A DNA stretch of 64,000 nt, taken from Lacrimispora xylanolytica. Lineage in GTDB: Bacteria > Bacillota > Clostridia > Lachnospirales > Lachnospiraceae. The number at the start of each line of letters is the position of its first letter. The stretch's first letter is position 1. The stretch lies in assembly GCF_026723765.1 (NCBI RefSeq), contig NZ_CP113524.1, positions 4,117,501 to 4,181,500 of the forward strand, written 5' to 3'. The translations under genes and the position numbers were made by a program. Below are positions 47,767 through 56,352 of this stretch, in pieces. The notes under the pieces are model-generated. The model worked only from the letters and a program-made list of their open reading frames with translations. It was not told the DNA's origin and made no database searches.

Positions 47767-49428
47767 TTATTTTTTATCCAGCTTTATAACATCCCATATA
47801 TCAGCCGGCTCAAATCCAAGCTTCCAGCAGGCAACTCCTGCAAGATCATACTGTTTGATTACATTCATCTTTAATCCTATGGAACGCTCTTCTTCCAGCC
47901 AAAGCTTTTTCATGCCATCCGTGGACTTAAGCTCTCCGTAATACTGGCCTGATTCCTCCAGCCAGCTGAGTTCTACTTTATTTTCAGTGACCCAATCCTT
48001 TGCTTTTGCGATTCCAATGGAGGATGAGGTGGTTTTTCCGCTCTCGTCTTCGGTCCAGACTCTGGTGTATAATGGAATGGCAAGGACGACCTTTTCCTTT
48101 GGAACCTCTAATAGAGTGTCCTTAACTCCATTTTCTACATATCCAATCGAGGCAACGGAACCGGCATCTCCTCCGGCATAATGTTCGTCATATCCCATGA
48201 TAATGACGTAATCTGCTACAATGCCCTGTTCCTTCCGGTTATAGAACTTATTCCCCGCCATAGGCACATAGTTGTCCACAGATAATACAAGTCCATCTTT
48301 CCGGCAGGATATGGACAGCTCCCGGATAAACTGTATGTAGTGTACTCCGGCTTCTTCCTTAATTCCTTCAAAATCCAGATTAATCCCATCATAACCATAC
48401 TTTTTGGCCTCTGCCATCAGGGATTCAATGAGCTTCCGCCTTGTAGAAGTCTTGGATAACAGTATCTCTGTATTCACGTCCTTACTGAAATTATTGATAA
48501 GAGCCCAAACCTTCAATCCCTTATCATGGGCTTTCTTTACATATCCCGCGTCTGCCAGGGACTTAAAATTCCCTTCGTTATCGGTAAGCTCATACCAGGT
48601 AGGGGATATGACATTGACTCCTTTTGTATTGGCAATCAAGCTGTCAAAGGAAGCATTTCCGTCTGAACTGGTCAGCTGATGCCAGGCCAGATTCACTGGC
48701 TCATCCATAGTTATGCTTTTATAGACAGGCGCTTCAAAGGTGCTTTTTAAAGTCTCACTTGTTCTTTCGCCAAGATGTCTGTGCTCCACATACCCAACAA
48801 ATCCGTCTTCCGTCCTTACCTTGTCCCACCGCTTCATGGATTCAAGGACTGTGACATGGCTCCCTTTGGCGCTCCAGGTCACAATGGGGCTTTTAACCCC
48901 TCCCTTTACACGGATATTGCTGTCATTCTTTACGACTGCTTTATTTAAGGCATCCCATGTGTTATTGATAAAAATCCGTTTATTAAGTGCGCTGTCATAG
49001 GCAGACACCCGGATGTCTGTATAGTTAGCCACCAGGCCGGCAGAAAGATATACTGCATCTTTATCCACCCAGATCAGGGGCTTACCAGTACTCCCCACGG
49101 TGGAATGATCCGCATAGACAATGGAGTCCGGCAGCGCATATACGAGAAGCTTTTCATTGGTATCCCAGTAAAAACGTTCATTTAACGTACGGTTGACCCA
49201 ATCAATGGGAAGATACGTCTGTCCTTCTACAAATATCCCTTTCTCTTCCTGCAATTCCTCATTAAGATACAGGGCTACTTCGTCATCTTTTACTCCCAGC
49301 AGCTCTGTCATATCTGCTTTTTGATTGGTGGGGATATATCGCTCTATAATCCGGGTTCCAAAGAAACCGGCAATTATGATTAAAATCAATCCCAGCGCCA
49401 CGAGAACCGGGACGGCTTTCCTATTCAT
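47767..49428 (-). CDS. SH3/GH18 cell-wall glycosidase-like protein (YaaH/SleL-like)
   Basis: 553 aa, membrane-anchored by an N-terminal helix (~7-27). Residues ~45-160 resemble a copper-amine-oxidase-N-like binding domain (LPIDWVNRTLNERFYWD). An SH3-like domain follows (~175-230; DGFVGYVEHRHLGE), then a GH18 barrel (~245-550) with the signature YDGINLDFEG containing the catalytic Glu (D-x-x-x-D-x-E). Family members cleave N-acetylglucosamine bonds in peptidoglycan, often in spores. The start has a GGAGG site. Confidence 0.88.
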   Translation of the reverse strand: MNRKAVPVLVALGLILIIIAGFFGTRIIERYIPTNQKADMTELLGVKDDEVALYLNEELQEEKGIFVEGQTYLPIDWVNRTLNERFYWDTNEKLLVYALPDSIVYADHSTVGSTGKPLIWVDKDAVYLSAGLVANYTDIRVSAYDSALNKRIFINNTWDALNKAVVKNDSNIRVKGGVKSPIVTWSAKGSHVTVLESMKRWDKVRTEDGFVGYVEHRHLGERTSETLKSTFEAPVYKSITMDEPVNLAWHQLTSSDGNASFDSLIANTKGVNVISPTWYELTDNEGNFKSLADAGYVKKAHDKGLKVWALINNFSKDVNTEILLSKTSTRRKLIESLMAEAKKYGYDGINLDFEGIKEEAGVHYIQFIRELSISCRKDGLVLSVDNYVPMAGNKFYNRKEQGIVADYVIIMGYDEHYAGGDAGSVASIGYVENGVKDTLLEVPKEKVVLAIPLYTRVWTEDESGKTTSSSIGIAKAKDWVTENKVELSWLEESGQYYGELKSTDGMKKLWLEEERSIGLKMNVIKQYDLAGVACWKLGFEPADIWDVIKLDKK

Positions 49429-49626
49429 CTGCTTTCCTCCTGCTATTGGATCGTGTTGTCTGCATATAGTTCTACATTTTTCTTTACGATTATATCATAT
49501 TTCCTGATTTTTGGAATTTACATTTTCATTACGTTAATTTTCCCCGATCCCACCCTGATGCTCAAGCTAAGCCAACTTTAGGCTGAAGATGGCATCCCAT
49601 TGCGCACCCCTTATGCTGACGGAAAA

Positions 49627-49872
49627 CTACCGGTTATAAATTTTATCAAATCTTATTTCCTTAAGCTTTCCAGTTGTTTCATTCGGAACATAGTCCGCCA
49701 TGTAAAAGCAATCCTCCTCCTTTACTTTAAATATCTTGTTCCAGTCTTCTTCCGGAGATTCTTTTCCATCTATTATAATGGGAATCCCCTGATCCCGGTA
49801 TTTCTTAAGCCCCTCCAGATACTGGGATTCTTTGGTATCTTCCACCCGTTTTCTGGCTTTTCTTTTTTTCAT
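49627..49872 (-). CDS. Conserved small basic/acidic protein, 81 aa
   Basis: ATG 49872 is 6 nt after GGGGAG; the longer frame to 49926 has no site. Basic N-terminus (KKRKARKR), then DQGIPIIIDGKESPEEDW and YMADYVPNETTGKLKEIRFD. No signal peptide or membrane segment. I do not recognise the family. It lies 87 bp after the pseudo-ParA gene in the same direction. The spacer to the GH18 gene (49429-49626) shows nothing definite. Confidence 0.6.
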   Translation of the reverse strand: MKKRKARKRVEDTKESQYLEGLKKYRDQGIPIIIDGKESPEEDWNKIFKVKEEDCFYMADYVPNETTGKLKEIRFDKIYNR

Positions 49873-49959
49873 ATGCATCTCCCCTGTAACTTCATTTGTA
49901 AAGAACCGCATGGGAGAGGACCACAAGGACAGTTTCGTGACACAATCCTCTCTGCAGTC

Positions 49960-50559
49960 TTAAAATATCTGTTGGTAAAATTTAATCATTTCTCCAGTGA
50001 CAGCAAAAGCGTCTACTGAAACTGGAATTCTTCGTACCGGGCACTTCAGCCTCTTTTCCATATTTTTTCTGGCTTCTTCACTGCCAAATGTCAGGAAGGT
50101 CTCCCAGCTTTTCTCCGCCTTATTCCCTTTACTATCAAACTCCAGAAACGCCTTCATCTGCCACTCGCTAAGGCTTCCCAGGAGAAACTGTCTGTCACAT
50201 CTTAAAAATTCCTTAAAACCGTCTTCCTCTGCCGTACCATAATCCACAATTACAGTCTGGAATTCTGACTTTTTGCACAGCAAAAGTGTATTGATCCCCG
50301 CATTCTCATAGTACTGGGTCTCCAGAAGCTTGAAACTTCCTTTCTGAAACTGTTCTTTTGCGCATACCTCTCTCATTCTGGCAAAATCACCATGTCTGTT
50401 CCATTCCAAAACTGCACATCTACGTCTTAAAATACCGCTTAAATATCCTGCTGTCATGACTGCAAAATGAGTCACCCCTACGCTATGTCCTGCACCAATG
50501 ATGCCGATGATCTCCTGTCCCGTCTCTTTCTTTCCATTTCTAAAAAAACGCTGGAACAT
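49960..50559 (-). CDS. ParA/MinD-like protein without P-loop lysine
   Basis: 199 aa from ATG 50559 (AAAGGAAAG site); the frame can also open at 50586, overlapping the kinase gene. The N-terminal motif IIGIIGAGHSVGVTH takes the place of the deviant Walker A KGGxGKTT but has lost both lysines. VIVDYGTAEED is the Walker-B-like strand. The same order (GxxxGxTH, helix, then VxxDYGxxEE) is seen in the C-terminus of the kinase encoded just upstream, so the two are paralogues. Probably binds no nucleotide, or binds it in an altered way. Function unknown. Confidence 0.6.
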   Translation of the reverse strand: MFQRFFRNGKKETGQEIIGIIGAGHSVGVTHFAVMTAGYLSGILRRRCAVLEWNRHGDFARMREVCAKEQFQKGSFKLLETQYYENAGINTLLLCKKSEFQTVIVDYGTAEEDGFKEFLRCDRQFLLGSLSEWQMKAFLEFDSKGNKAEKSWETFLTFGSEEARKNMEKRLKCPVRRIPVSVDAFAVTGEMIKFYQQIF

Positions 50560-50579
50560 TCTTTTCTTTCCTTTTATAA

Positions 50580-52085
50580 TTACCATCCCTTCCAGATGCT
50601 CTTTGCTTTTCCTGAAACCATTGGATCAAAAAGCCCTGTAACCCAGGACACCAGCCTGCCTCTTATTCCGGCCAACCATCTTTGTTTCATATTCTTATCT
50701 TTTAGCAGCCTGGAAAGAAGTGCCTTATAAAACTGTAATTCTCCCTTTTCAATAGAAAAAGGGTCAGGAAAATAAGGCGCACGAAAACACCGGGCGGCTT
50801 CGCCACCTTCCGGCAGCCGGATTCTGGCCCCTGGAACCGTGTGATTATATATAATTCCATAGGGCAATCCTTTTTTCACTGCCCTGCTTGCCGCCTGCCA
50901 CGACGTTTCACTGCTCCACTGGCTTCCGTCACAAACCATGAGGATGGCGTCAATTTCCCCGGAAAGAACGGCTTCTTCACAAGCACCGTAATCCAGAATC
51001 TTCACGTGAATAGGAGGTTCCTTAAGCTTTACTCCAGGACCGTAGTAGGGCTTCCAGACAAATCCATGATGACGCAAAAGACCATATTGGTCCCGTACTC
51101 CTCCGGCATAGGCAAAGAGACCAGCTCCCATACCGGAATCTGTTTTTTCTTCTAATAAATTGGGGTAACCTAGATTTCTAAGATAGACAGACAGGCCGAT
51201 TCCGATGTGAGTAGCTCCGGCCCCTGGCTTGCTCCCGAACAGAGCAATCGTAAGAGATGATGATTGTAGACGGTCTTTCGCAGCCGTTCCCATGTTTTTA
51301 AGCTGTATTAGCCTTTCACCAAGCGCTTGTGCCGTTGAAAAGCGGTCTTCTTTTTCTTCCTTGAGGCAACCGGATAGAATGGCTGACAGAGCAGGCTCCA
51401 CAGTTTGGCCCGGCTTATATGGCAGCTTTGGAAATGTTCCTGTGTATAAATAATGGAGGATCGTACCAATGGCATAGATATCTGTTCTCTCATCCAGGAT
51501 TCCGTCTTTTTTGTATTGCTCCGGTGCCGCACATCCTACGGTCCCGTACCGCTCGCCTGGCTCATTGGCAACATCCATGGATGCGGCAAGTCCAAAATCA
51601 ATCAGCTTCACCGTATCATGGCACAACAAAAGGTTCTTCGGCTGTAAATCTAAATGTAAAATGGGGTTTGGTCCTGCGGAATGCAGGTAATGAATGATGT
51701 TGGTCAACTGGATCCCATAATATATGGCCAGTTCCCTAGACAGATGGCCCTGCTTTTTTACAAGGTCAAATAAAGATTCTCCTTCCAGATACTCTTCGAT
51801 TAAATAACTATATGATTCGTCTTCTTCTACGTCATAAACAATGGGGATTCCGGGATGGCGAAGCTCCTTTAGAACAAGTGCTTCTCGTCTGAAACGATCG
51901 TAATTGAGAATGCTTTTGGGTACCCGCTTGATTGCACGGTATTCCTCAAGCCCAAGATGAACCGCCAGAAATACTGTTCCTGCCCGACCGGTTCCCAAGA
52001 TGCCACGTAGCTGATATTTTCCAAACAGAACGGCGCTTATTGCAGCCACCTCCTTAATTGCCTGTCCAATATCATCTCTTGGCAT
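50580..52085 (-). CDS. Hanks-type Ser/Thr kinase fused to a ParA-like domain
   Basis: 501 aa. The kinase domain (~20-285) has G-loop LGTGRAGTVFLA, ATP Lys in YRAIKRV, alpha-C Glu in RREALVLKEL, catalytic loop HLDLQPKNLLL (HLD replaces HRD, Gln replaces the usual Lys), DFG in LIDFGLA and CAAPEQ. The C-terminal domain (~295-470) is ParA/MinD-like with SKPGAGATH (second P-loop Lys lost) and ILDYGACEE. No TM or PASTA domains, so it is cytoplasmic. ATG 52085 has no ribosome site; AGGAGG at 52049-52054 lies 8 nt before an in-frame ATA at 52040, which may be the true start. Confidence 0.75.
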   Translation of the reverse strand: MPRDDIGQAIKEVAAISAVLFGKYQLRGILGTGRAGTVFLAVHLGLEEYRAIKRVPKSILNYDRFRREALVLKELRHPGIPIVYDVEEDESYSYLIEEYLEGESLFDLVKKQGHLSRELAIYYGIQLTNIIHYLHSAGPNPILHLDLQPKNLLLCHDTVKLIDFGLAASMDVANEPGERYGTVGCAAPEQYKKDGILDERTDIYAIGTILHYLYTGTFPKLPYKPGQTVEPALSAILSGCLKEEKEDRFSTAQALGERLIQLKNMGTAAKDRLQSSSLTIALFGSKPGAGATHIGIGLSVYLRNLGYPNLLEEKTDSGMGAGLFAYAGGVRDQYGLLRHHGFVWKPYYGPGVKLKEPPIHVKILDYGACEEAVLSGEIDAILMVCDGSQWSSETSWQAASRAVKKGLPYGIIYNHTVPGARIRLPEGGEAARCFRAPYFPDPFSIEKGELQFYKALLSRLLKDKNMKQRWLAGIRGRLVSWVTGLFDPMVSGKAKSIWKGW

Positions 52086-52271
52086 CCATTTTATTTCATT
52101 TTTTGATTTTTAGCAATTAATTTTTTGTTAAATTTATTTTCTCTGTTCAAATACTATCTTTCTTAATAATCATCGATTGTAAGATTATCTATGTTTTCTG
52201 TATTAAAAAGCAAGCAGGAATTACCGATTACTAGCAAATTATTATATATACATAATTGCGCTTTTATCAAG

Positions 52272-52300
52272 TTGACATGAAGATATATAGATGATATATT
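52272..52300 (+). promoter_or_regulatory. Promoter of the antisense RNA
   Basis: TTGACA (52272-52277), 17 bp, TATATT (52295-52300). The -35 is perfect and the -10 near-consensus. No gene reads rightward from it, so it should drive the RNA at ~52307-52407. Confidence 0.75.
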
Positions 52301-52306
52301 AGTAAT

Positions 52307-52407
52307 ATAAAAGAGTAACCGCCACACAAGGTGGAAGCTCCCAGACAAAGCAAAATGTCCTAATGGACACCGCCTATCCTGTTCGCTGCAGGGTAGGCTA
52401 TTTTTTT
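52307..52407 (+). ncRNA. Putative type I antitoxin antisense RNA
   Basis: About 100 nt from the promoter above to a terminator (GCCTATCCTG, 52372-52381, with CAGGGTAGGC, 52389-52398, then seven T). It has two small hairpins and no credible ORF. Its 3' end overlaps the end of the 26-aa toxin gene on the other strand, so it is complementary to the toxin mRNA 3' region, the convergent layout of BsrG/SR4- and TxpA/RatA-type loci. Its first bases (GAGTAACCG) repeat, in inverted orientation, those predicted at the toxin mRNA 5' end. Confidence 0.6.
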
Positions 52408-52478
52408 AACTTATCTATGTAAGTCAGCAATGCCAGGATAAAGGTTGCAAATAAAAGCACGTCTGCAAATGAAAACAT
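52398..52478 (-). CDS. Putative type I toxin, 26-aa hydrophobic holin-like peptide
   Basis: ATG 52478 follows GGGAGGTGGTGTCGGAT. The peptide is one hydrophobic helix with polar ends (MFSFADVLLFATFILALL, then TYIDKLKK). An acidic residue near the N-terminus, one helix and a Lys tail match small holin-like toxins of Firmicutes. It has its own promoter (52563-52591), a ~75-nt leader and a convergent antisense RNA. Predicted to insert in the membrane. Toxicity is inferred from layout and composition. Confidence 0.65.
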   Translation of the reverse strand: MFSFADVLLFATFILALLTYIDKLKK

Positions 52479-52562
52479 ATCCGACACCACCTCCCATCTC
52501 GTTATGACGTAAAGACATAAAAGCTGGAGGGTACCACCCTGTATTCGGTTACTCCTGATACA

Positions 52563-52591
52563 ATACTACCATATATTACCATTAACTACAA
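52563..52591 (-). promoter_or_regulatory. Promoter of the putative toxin mRNA
   Basis: On the minus strand TTGTAG (52591-52586), 17 bp, TAGTAT (52568-52563). The transcript would begin near CAGGAGTAACCG, with a leader containing GGGTGGTACCC that can hide or expose the ribosome site. Confidence 0.6.
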
Positions 52592-52866
52592 TATTTGTTA
52601 TCCTAAATTTACAGGAAAAATAAGCGTGTCTTAATGCTTTCATTTTTCATATTATACATCAAAAATATTACAATATAATGTATTTAAAAAATACATATGT
52701 GACCATTTATAACCAGACTCTAATCTATCGTTAAAAGGTAAACTACAAGATATAAAATCCCAAAAAATCATATCAAAAACAAAACTGATAAATCCCATGA
52801 ATTACATAGGATACCCGGTTTTTTGCATATAAACCTTAAATTTATATAAATTTTTTCACATAGTAA

Positions 52867-52896
52867 TTGCCTTTTTGCTATATTATATAGTATAGT
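52867..52896 (+). promoter_or_regulatory. Promoter of mecA
   Basis: TTGCCT (52867-52872), 18 bp, TATAGT (52891-52896), 62 bp before the mecA ATG. The AT-rich stretch 52592-52866 upstream holds nothing else I can support. Confidence 0.5.
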
Positions 52897-52957
52897 TATG
52901 TTGAGGAAGTATGTAAATATTCATATACCATTTTTAAATAGAACAGGAAGTGATCCT

Positions 52958-53677
52958 ATGAAGATAGAACGTATCAATGAAAATCAGATCCGTTGTACGC
53001 TTACCAGCTTTGATTTAAGTGTCCGAAACCTAAATTTAGGCGAGCTTGCTTACGGCAGTGAAAAAGCCCGCAACCTGTTCCGCGAGATGATTCAGAAAGC
53101 CTCTAACGAAGTGGGATTCGAAGCAGAAGACATTCCTCTCATGGTAGAAGCGATCCCATTATCCAACGAAAGCGTAATGTTAGTTATTACAAAGATTGAA
53201 GATCCGGAAGAATTAGATACAAGATTTGCAAAATTTTCACCATCTACTGATGAAGACTTGGATTCCATGCCAGGAGATCTGGCCAGCGAACTATTAGAAG
53301 GTGCTGACGGCTTGTTAAATCTGCTGGGAATCGATAAGAAGAACGAACCGGAAGCCGAAAAGCCAAAAGAATCTACTGGTGCTTCCTCCATACGAATCTA
53401 TAGTTTTCAAAGTTTGGATCAGATTTCCGACGCCGCAAGGGCAATCGGACAGGTTTATGACGGAGAGAATACATTATATAAAAAGCCATCTACCAGACAG
53501 TATTTCCTGGTACTGCGCAATTCTCCTGACAAGACAACAGAGTTTAACCGTATCTGCAACCTGCTTGCAGAATATGGCTCTAAGATTCGTCAGGATTACG
53601 CTTCCGAAGCGTACTACAAGGAACATTACGAGGTTCTGATTGAAGGCCACGCCCTTCAGTCATTAGCCAGACTTTAA
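52958..53677 (+). CDS. mecA: Adaptor protein MecA
   Basis: Adaptor that binds ClpC and delivers substrates to ClpCP proteolysis. 239 aa. The N-terminal domain (MKIERINENQIRCTL, ~1-85) recognises substrates. An acidic linker (~95-150) and a C-terminal ClpC-binding domain follow (~155-239; IRIYSFQSLDQISDAA, YEVLIEGHALQSLARL). ATG 52958 has a GGAAG site 8 nt upstream; the longer frame to 52898 begins at the promoter -10 and is rejected. Monocistronic, ending at a shared terminator. Confidence 0.92.
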   Translation: MKIERINENQIRCTLTSFDLSVRNLNLGELAYGSEKARNLFREMIQKASNEVGFEAEDIPLMVEAIPLSNESVMLVITKIEDPEELDTRFAKFSPSTDEDLDSMPGDLASELLEGADGLLNLLGIDKKNEPEAEKPKESTGASSIRIYSFQSLDQISDAARAIGQVYDGENTLYKKPSTRQYFLVLRNSPDKTTEFNRICNLLAEYGSKIRQDYASEAYYKEHYEVLIEGHALQSLARL

Positions 53678-53717
53678 TCCGTCCCTTTGTTCATAGTACT
53701 TCATCACAAATCAGAGA

Positions 53718-53764
53718 AAGGTGTCATAAAGCAGCTTCATCGTTGCTTCATGACACCTTTCTTT
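53718..53764. terminator. Bidirectional terminator between mecA and the LacI gene
   Basis: AAAGGTGTCATAAAGCA (53718-53734) pairs with TGCTTCATGACACCTTT (53744-53760), one mismatch, followed by CTTTTTT; A-run on the other side. Serves both convergent genes. Confidence 0.88.
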
Positions 53765-53765
53765 T

Positions 53766-54779
53766 TTATACAGATTTTCGTTTTATCAGAGTTGTGCCTG
53801 CCAATATTTTCACGGGATCTTTACTTTTATCCCCAATTAACTCCACCAGTCTTTTGGCCGCCAGTATCCCAATACTTTGCTTTGGAACGTGTATGGTAGT
53901 GAGCGGCGGCTCGATCATTGTACTGATTGGTAAATTATCAAAACCAGCAATGGCTACGTCCTGGGGAATGCGGTAGCCATAATCACGAAAGGCCCTCATA
54001 GCTCCCGCAGCGATGAAATCATTGTCCGCAAAATAACATCTGGCTGGGACTTCCCCCTGGGTTAGAAGCGCAGTCATGTCGGCATAGGCTCCTTCCATGG
54101 AAGGAGTCAGCCGGTGCACCTGAGTTTTTGAGGCAGACATTCCATTTTGCCGCACGGCTTTATAAAAACCATCGGACCGCTCCAGAAAATTGGTTATGGG
54201 ATAGGATGACTGTAAGTATCCTGGCTGGACCTTTAATTTTTTGATCAGATAACGAGTTGCAAAATATGCCCCTTGTACATTGTCGATAAGGACGTAGTTT
54301 CCACTGATATTTTCAAAACTGGTATCCAGAACCACAAGGGGAATCGGAAGCTTTAAAAATGGCTTGAAATCATGCTCCTGCATTTCCGTTCCCAGCAAAA
54401 GAATGCCTTTGCTTCCGGAGCGAACCACATCAGAAAGCTGTTCCTCCACCCGGTCATCGCCATAAAGGTAAGTCACATTCAGATGATAGGGAGACTCCTT
54501 TAAGCCCAGGCCTACCCCCTCCGAAAGCTGGGAGAAAAAAGGAGTGTCCCCTACCACTGCCCCACTTCTTTTATAAATAATAAAATGTACGGTGCCCTGA
54601 TACCCTGTCCGGAAAGATGGTTCCCCAATTCTGGAAAAATCATATCCCTGTGCCTTCGCCGCCTCAAGCACCTTTTTCCGTGTTCCGGTACTGACTCCTG
54701 GCTTATTATGAAGGGCCATGGAAATGGCAGCTTCAGATAGATTAAGTAGTTTAGCAAGCTCTTTTGCCGTTATGGACAT
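53766..54779 (-). CDS. LacI-family regulator, divergent to the sugar locus
   Basis: 337 aa. Helix-turn-helix at the N-terminus (TAKELAKLLNLSEAAISMAL, then hinge NKPGVSTGTRKKVLEAA) and a sugar-sensor domain (~60-335; GILLLGTEMQEHD, VLIDNVQGAYFATRYLI, VAIAGFDNLPISTMI). ATG 54779 has an AAAGGAG site 9 nt away; the ORF to 54815 has none. Divergent from the isomerase gene, so it probably represses the catabolic locus 54.9-64 kb via the shared 154-bp spacer. Confidence 0.9.
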   Translation of the reverse strand: MSITAKELAKLLNLSEAAISMALHNKPGVSTGTRKKVLEAAKAQGYDFSRIGEPSFRTGYQGTVHFIIYKRSGAVVGDTPFFSQLSEGVGLGLKESPYHLNVTYLYGDDRVEEQLSDVVRSGSKGILLLGTEMQEHDFKPFLKLPIPLVVLDTSFENISGNYVLIDNVQGAYFATRYLIKKLKVQPGYLQSSYPITNFLERSDGFYKAVRQNGMSASKTQVHRLTPSMEGAYADMTALLTQGEVPARCYFADNDFIAAGAMRAFRDYGYRIPQDVAIAGFDNLPISTMIEPPLTTIHVPKQSIGILAAKRLVELIGDKSKDPVKILAGTTLIKRKSV

Positions 54780-54824
54780 CCCGAATACTCCTTTCAGCAA
54801 ATCATTTGAGAACACTGTATCAGA

Positions 54825-54876
54825 TTAAGTAAATTAAGTCAATTAATCACTGAAGTTTGCTTAATTATTGATTGAT
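54825..54876. promoter_or_regulatory. Candidate operator region between lacI and the isomerase gene
   Basis: Three 9-bp-spaced repeats, TTAAGT (54825), TTAAGT (54834) and TTAATC (54843), followed by an inverted GCTTAATTA (54859-54867). Most likely binding sites for the divergent LacI protein, but no single classic LacI palindrome is visible. Confidence 0.4.
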
Positions 54877-54933
54877 ATTAAGTAGATATAAGCAAATAAT
54901 AGGGGTATCAAATGAGTGGCAGGAGGTCATGCA

Positions 54934-56334
54934 ATGGCAAATGTAGTATTGGGGGTCGCCCCTACCAGAAGGAGTATCTTTTCGGCTCCGGATGCAGTGA
55001 AGTATGCGGATTTAACAAGAGCACGGTTGGAAGAACTTGGAGTATCCTTTGTGGATATAAAGGATATTTCAGAAGATGGACTGCTTCACCGGGAAGAAGA
55101 CCGGGTCAGAATTGAAAAGAAATTTAAAGAACAAGGGGTGGATGGCTTATTTGTACCCCATGGTAATTTCGGCACGGAATATGAAGTGGCCAGACTCGCA
55201 AAAGAACTTAATGTACCGGTACTTCTCTGGGGGCCAAGGGATGAACGTCCTGATGAAGATGGCATTCGTCTTAGAGACAGTCAGTGCGGACTGTTTGCTA
55301 CTGGTAAGGTACTTAGAAGATTTCGGATTCCATTTACCTATTTATGCAATTGCAGGCTGGAGGATGAAGAATTTGAGAGGGGAATCCGTAACTTTCTTGC
55401 TGTCTGTAACGTGGTGAAAACATTTCGGAAAACAAGAATTTTGCAGATCGGACCAAGACCCTTTGATTTCTGGTCCACCATGTGTAACGAAGGTGAACTT
55501 TTAGAGCGATTTCAGATACAGCTGGCCCCTATTCCCATGCCTGAACTGACAGCAGAGATAAAGAGGGTACGGGAAGATAAGGAAACGATTCAAGAAATCA
55601 TGGCGTACTGCAGAGAAAATTTCAATGTGGCTATTAACGAGGAAGAACTAGAGATGGTGGCAGCCTTAAAAATAGCCATGAAAGCTCTGGCTAAACGCTA
55701 TGGCTGTAATGCAGTGGCAATTCAGTGCTGGAATGCCCTTCAGTCAGAAATCGGAATCATGCCCTGCGCCGCCAACAGCCTGTTAAATGAAGAAGGACTT
55801 CCCGTTGTGTGCGAAACCGATATACACGGGGCAATTACCGCTATTATGTGCGAAGCGGCTGGAATGGATGAGGCCAGAACCTTTTTTGCGGATTGGACCG
55901 TGCGCCATCCGGACAATGAAAATGGAGAGCTTCTCCAGCACTGCGGCCCCTGGCCCTTATCCTGTGCAGCCTGTAAGCCAACCATAGGATACCCTCTGGC
56001 ATTTTCTCACCCCGGCGCTGTAGAAGCACAGGCTAAGCTTGGAGACATGACTCTGTGCCGGTTTGACGGAGACAATGGAGAGTACTCTCTACTCCTTGGA
56101 AACGCCAAAGGGATTGAAGGTCCTTACACCAAGGGGACCTATGTGTGGGTGGAGGTAAAGAATTTAAAGCGCCTGGAAGCTAAGATCGTGGAAGGCCCTT
56201 ACATTCATCACTGCGTGGGCATCCATAAGGATGTGGTCCCGGTCCTCTATGAAGCCTGCAAATATCTTGGCATTACCCCGGACCTGTATGACAACAACGA
56301 GGAAGAAATAAAAGCATATATTCGCGGAGAATAA
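54934..56334 (+). CDS. L-fucose/L-arabinose isomerase-family protein
   Basis: 466 aa, cytoplasmic aldose-ketose isomerase fold. N-terminal Rossmann-like domain (VDGLFVPHGNFGTEYE), central domain, and C-terminal metal-site region with Glu in QSEIGIMPC, Glu/Asp in VVCETDIHGA and His in YIHHCVGIH. ATG 54934 has AGGAGG 6 nt upstream; the GTG-side extension to 54916 is less good. First gene of the rightward catabolic operon. The substrate is not specified by family: fucose, arabinose or another aldose, including apiose, are possible. Confidence 0.85.
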   Translation: MANVVLGVAPTRRSIFSAPDAVKYADLTRARLEELGVSFVDIKDISEDGLLHREEDRVRIEKKFKEQGVDGLFVPHGNFGTEYEVARLAKELNVPVLLWGPRDERPDEDGIRLRDSQCGLFATGKVLRRFRIPFTYLCNCRLEDEEFERGIRNFLAVCNVVKTFRKTRILQIGPRPFDFWSTMCNEGELLERFQIQLAPIPMPELTAEIKRVREDKETIQEIMAYCRENFNVAINEEELEMVAALKIAMKALAKRYGCNAVAIQCWNALQSEIGIMPCAANSLLNEEGLPVVCETDIHGAITAIMCEAAGMDEARTFFADWTVRHPDNENGELLQHCGPWPLSCAACKPTIGYPLAFSHPGAVEAQAKLGDMTLCRFDGDNGEYSLLLGNAKGIEGPYTKGTYVWVEVKNLKRLEAKIVEGPYIHHCVGIHKDVVPVLYEACKYLGITPDLYDNNEEEIKAYIRGE

Positions 56335-56352
56335 ACTGAATTGGAGAAAATT

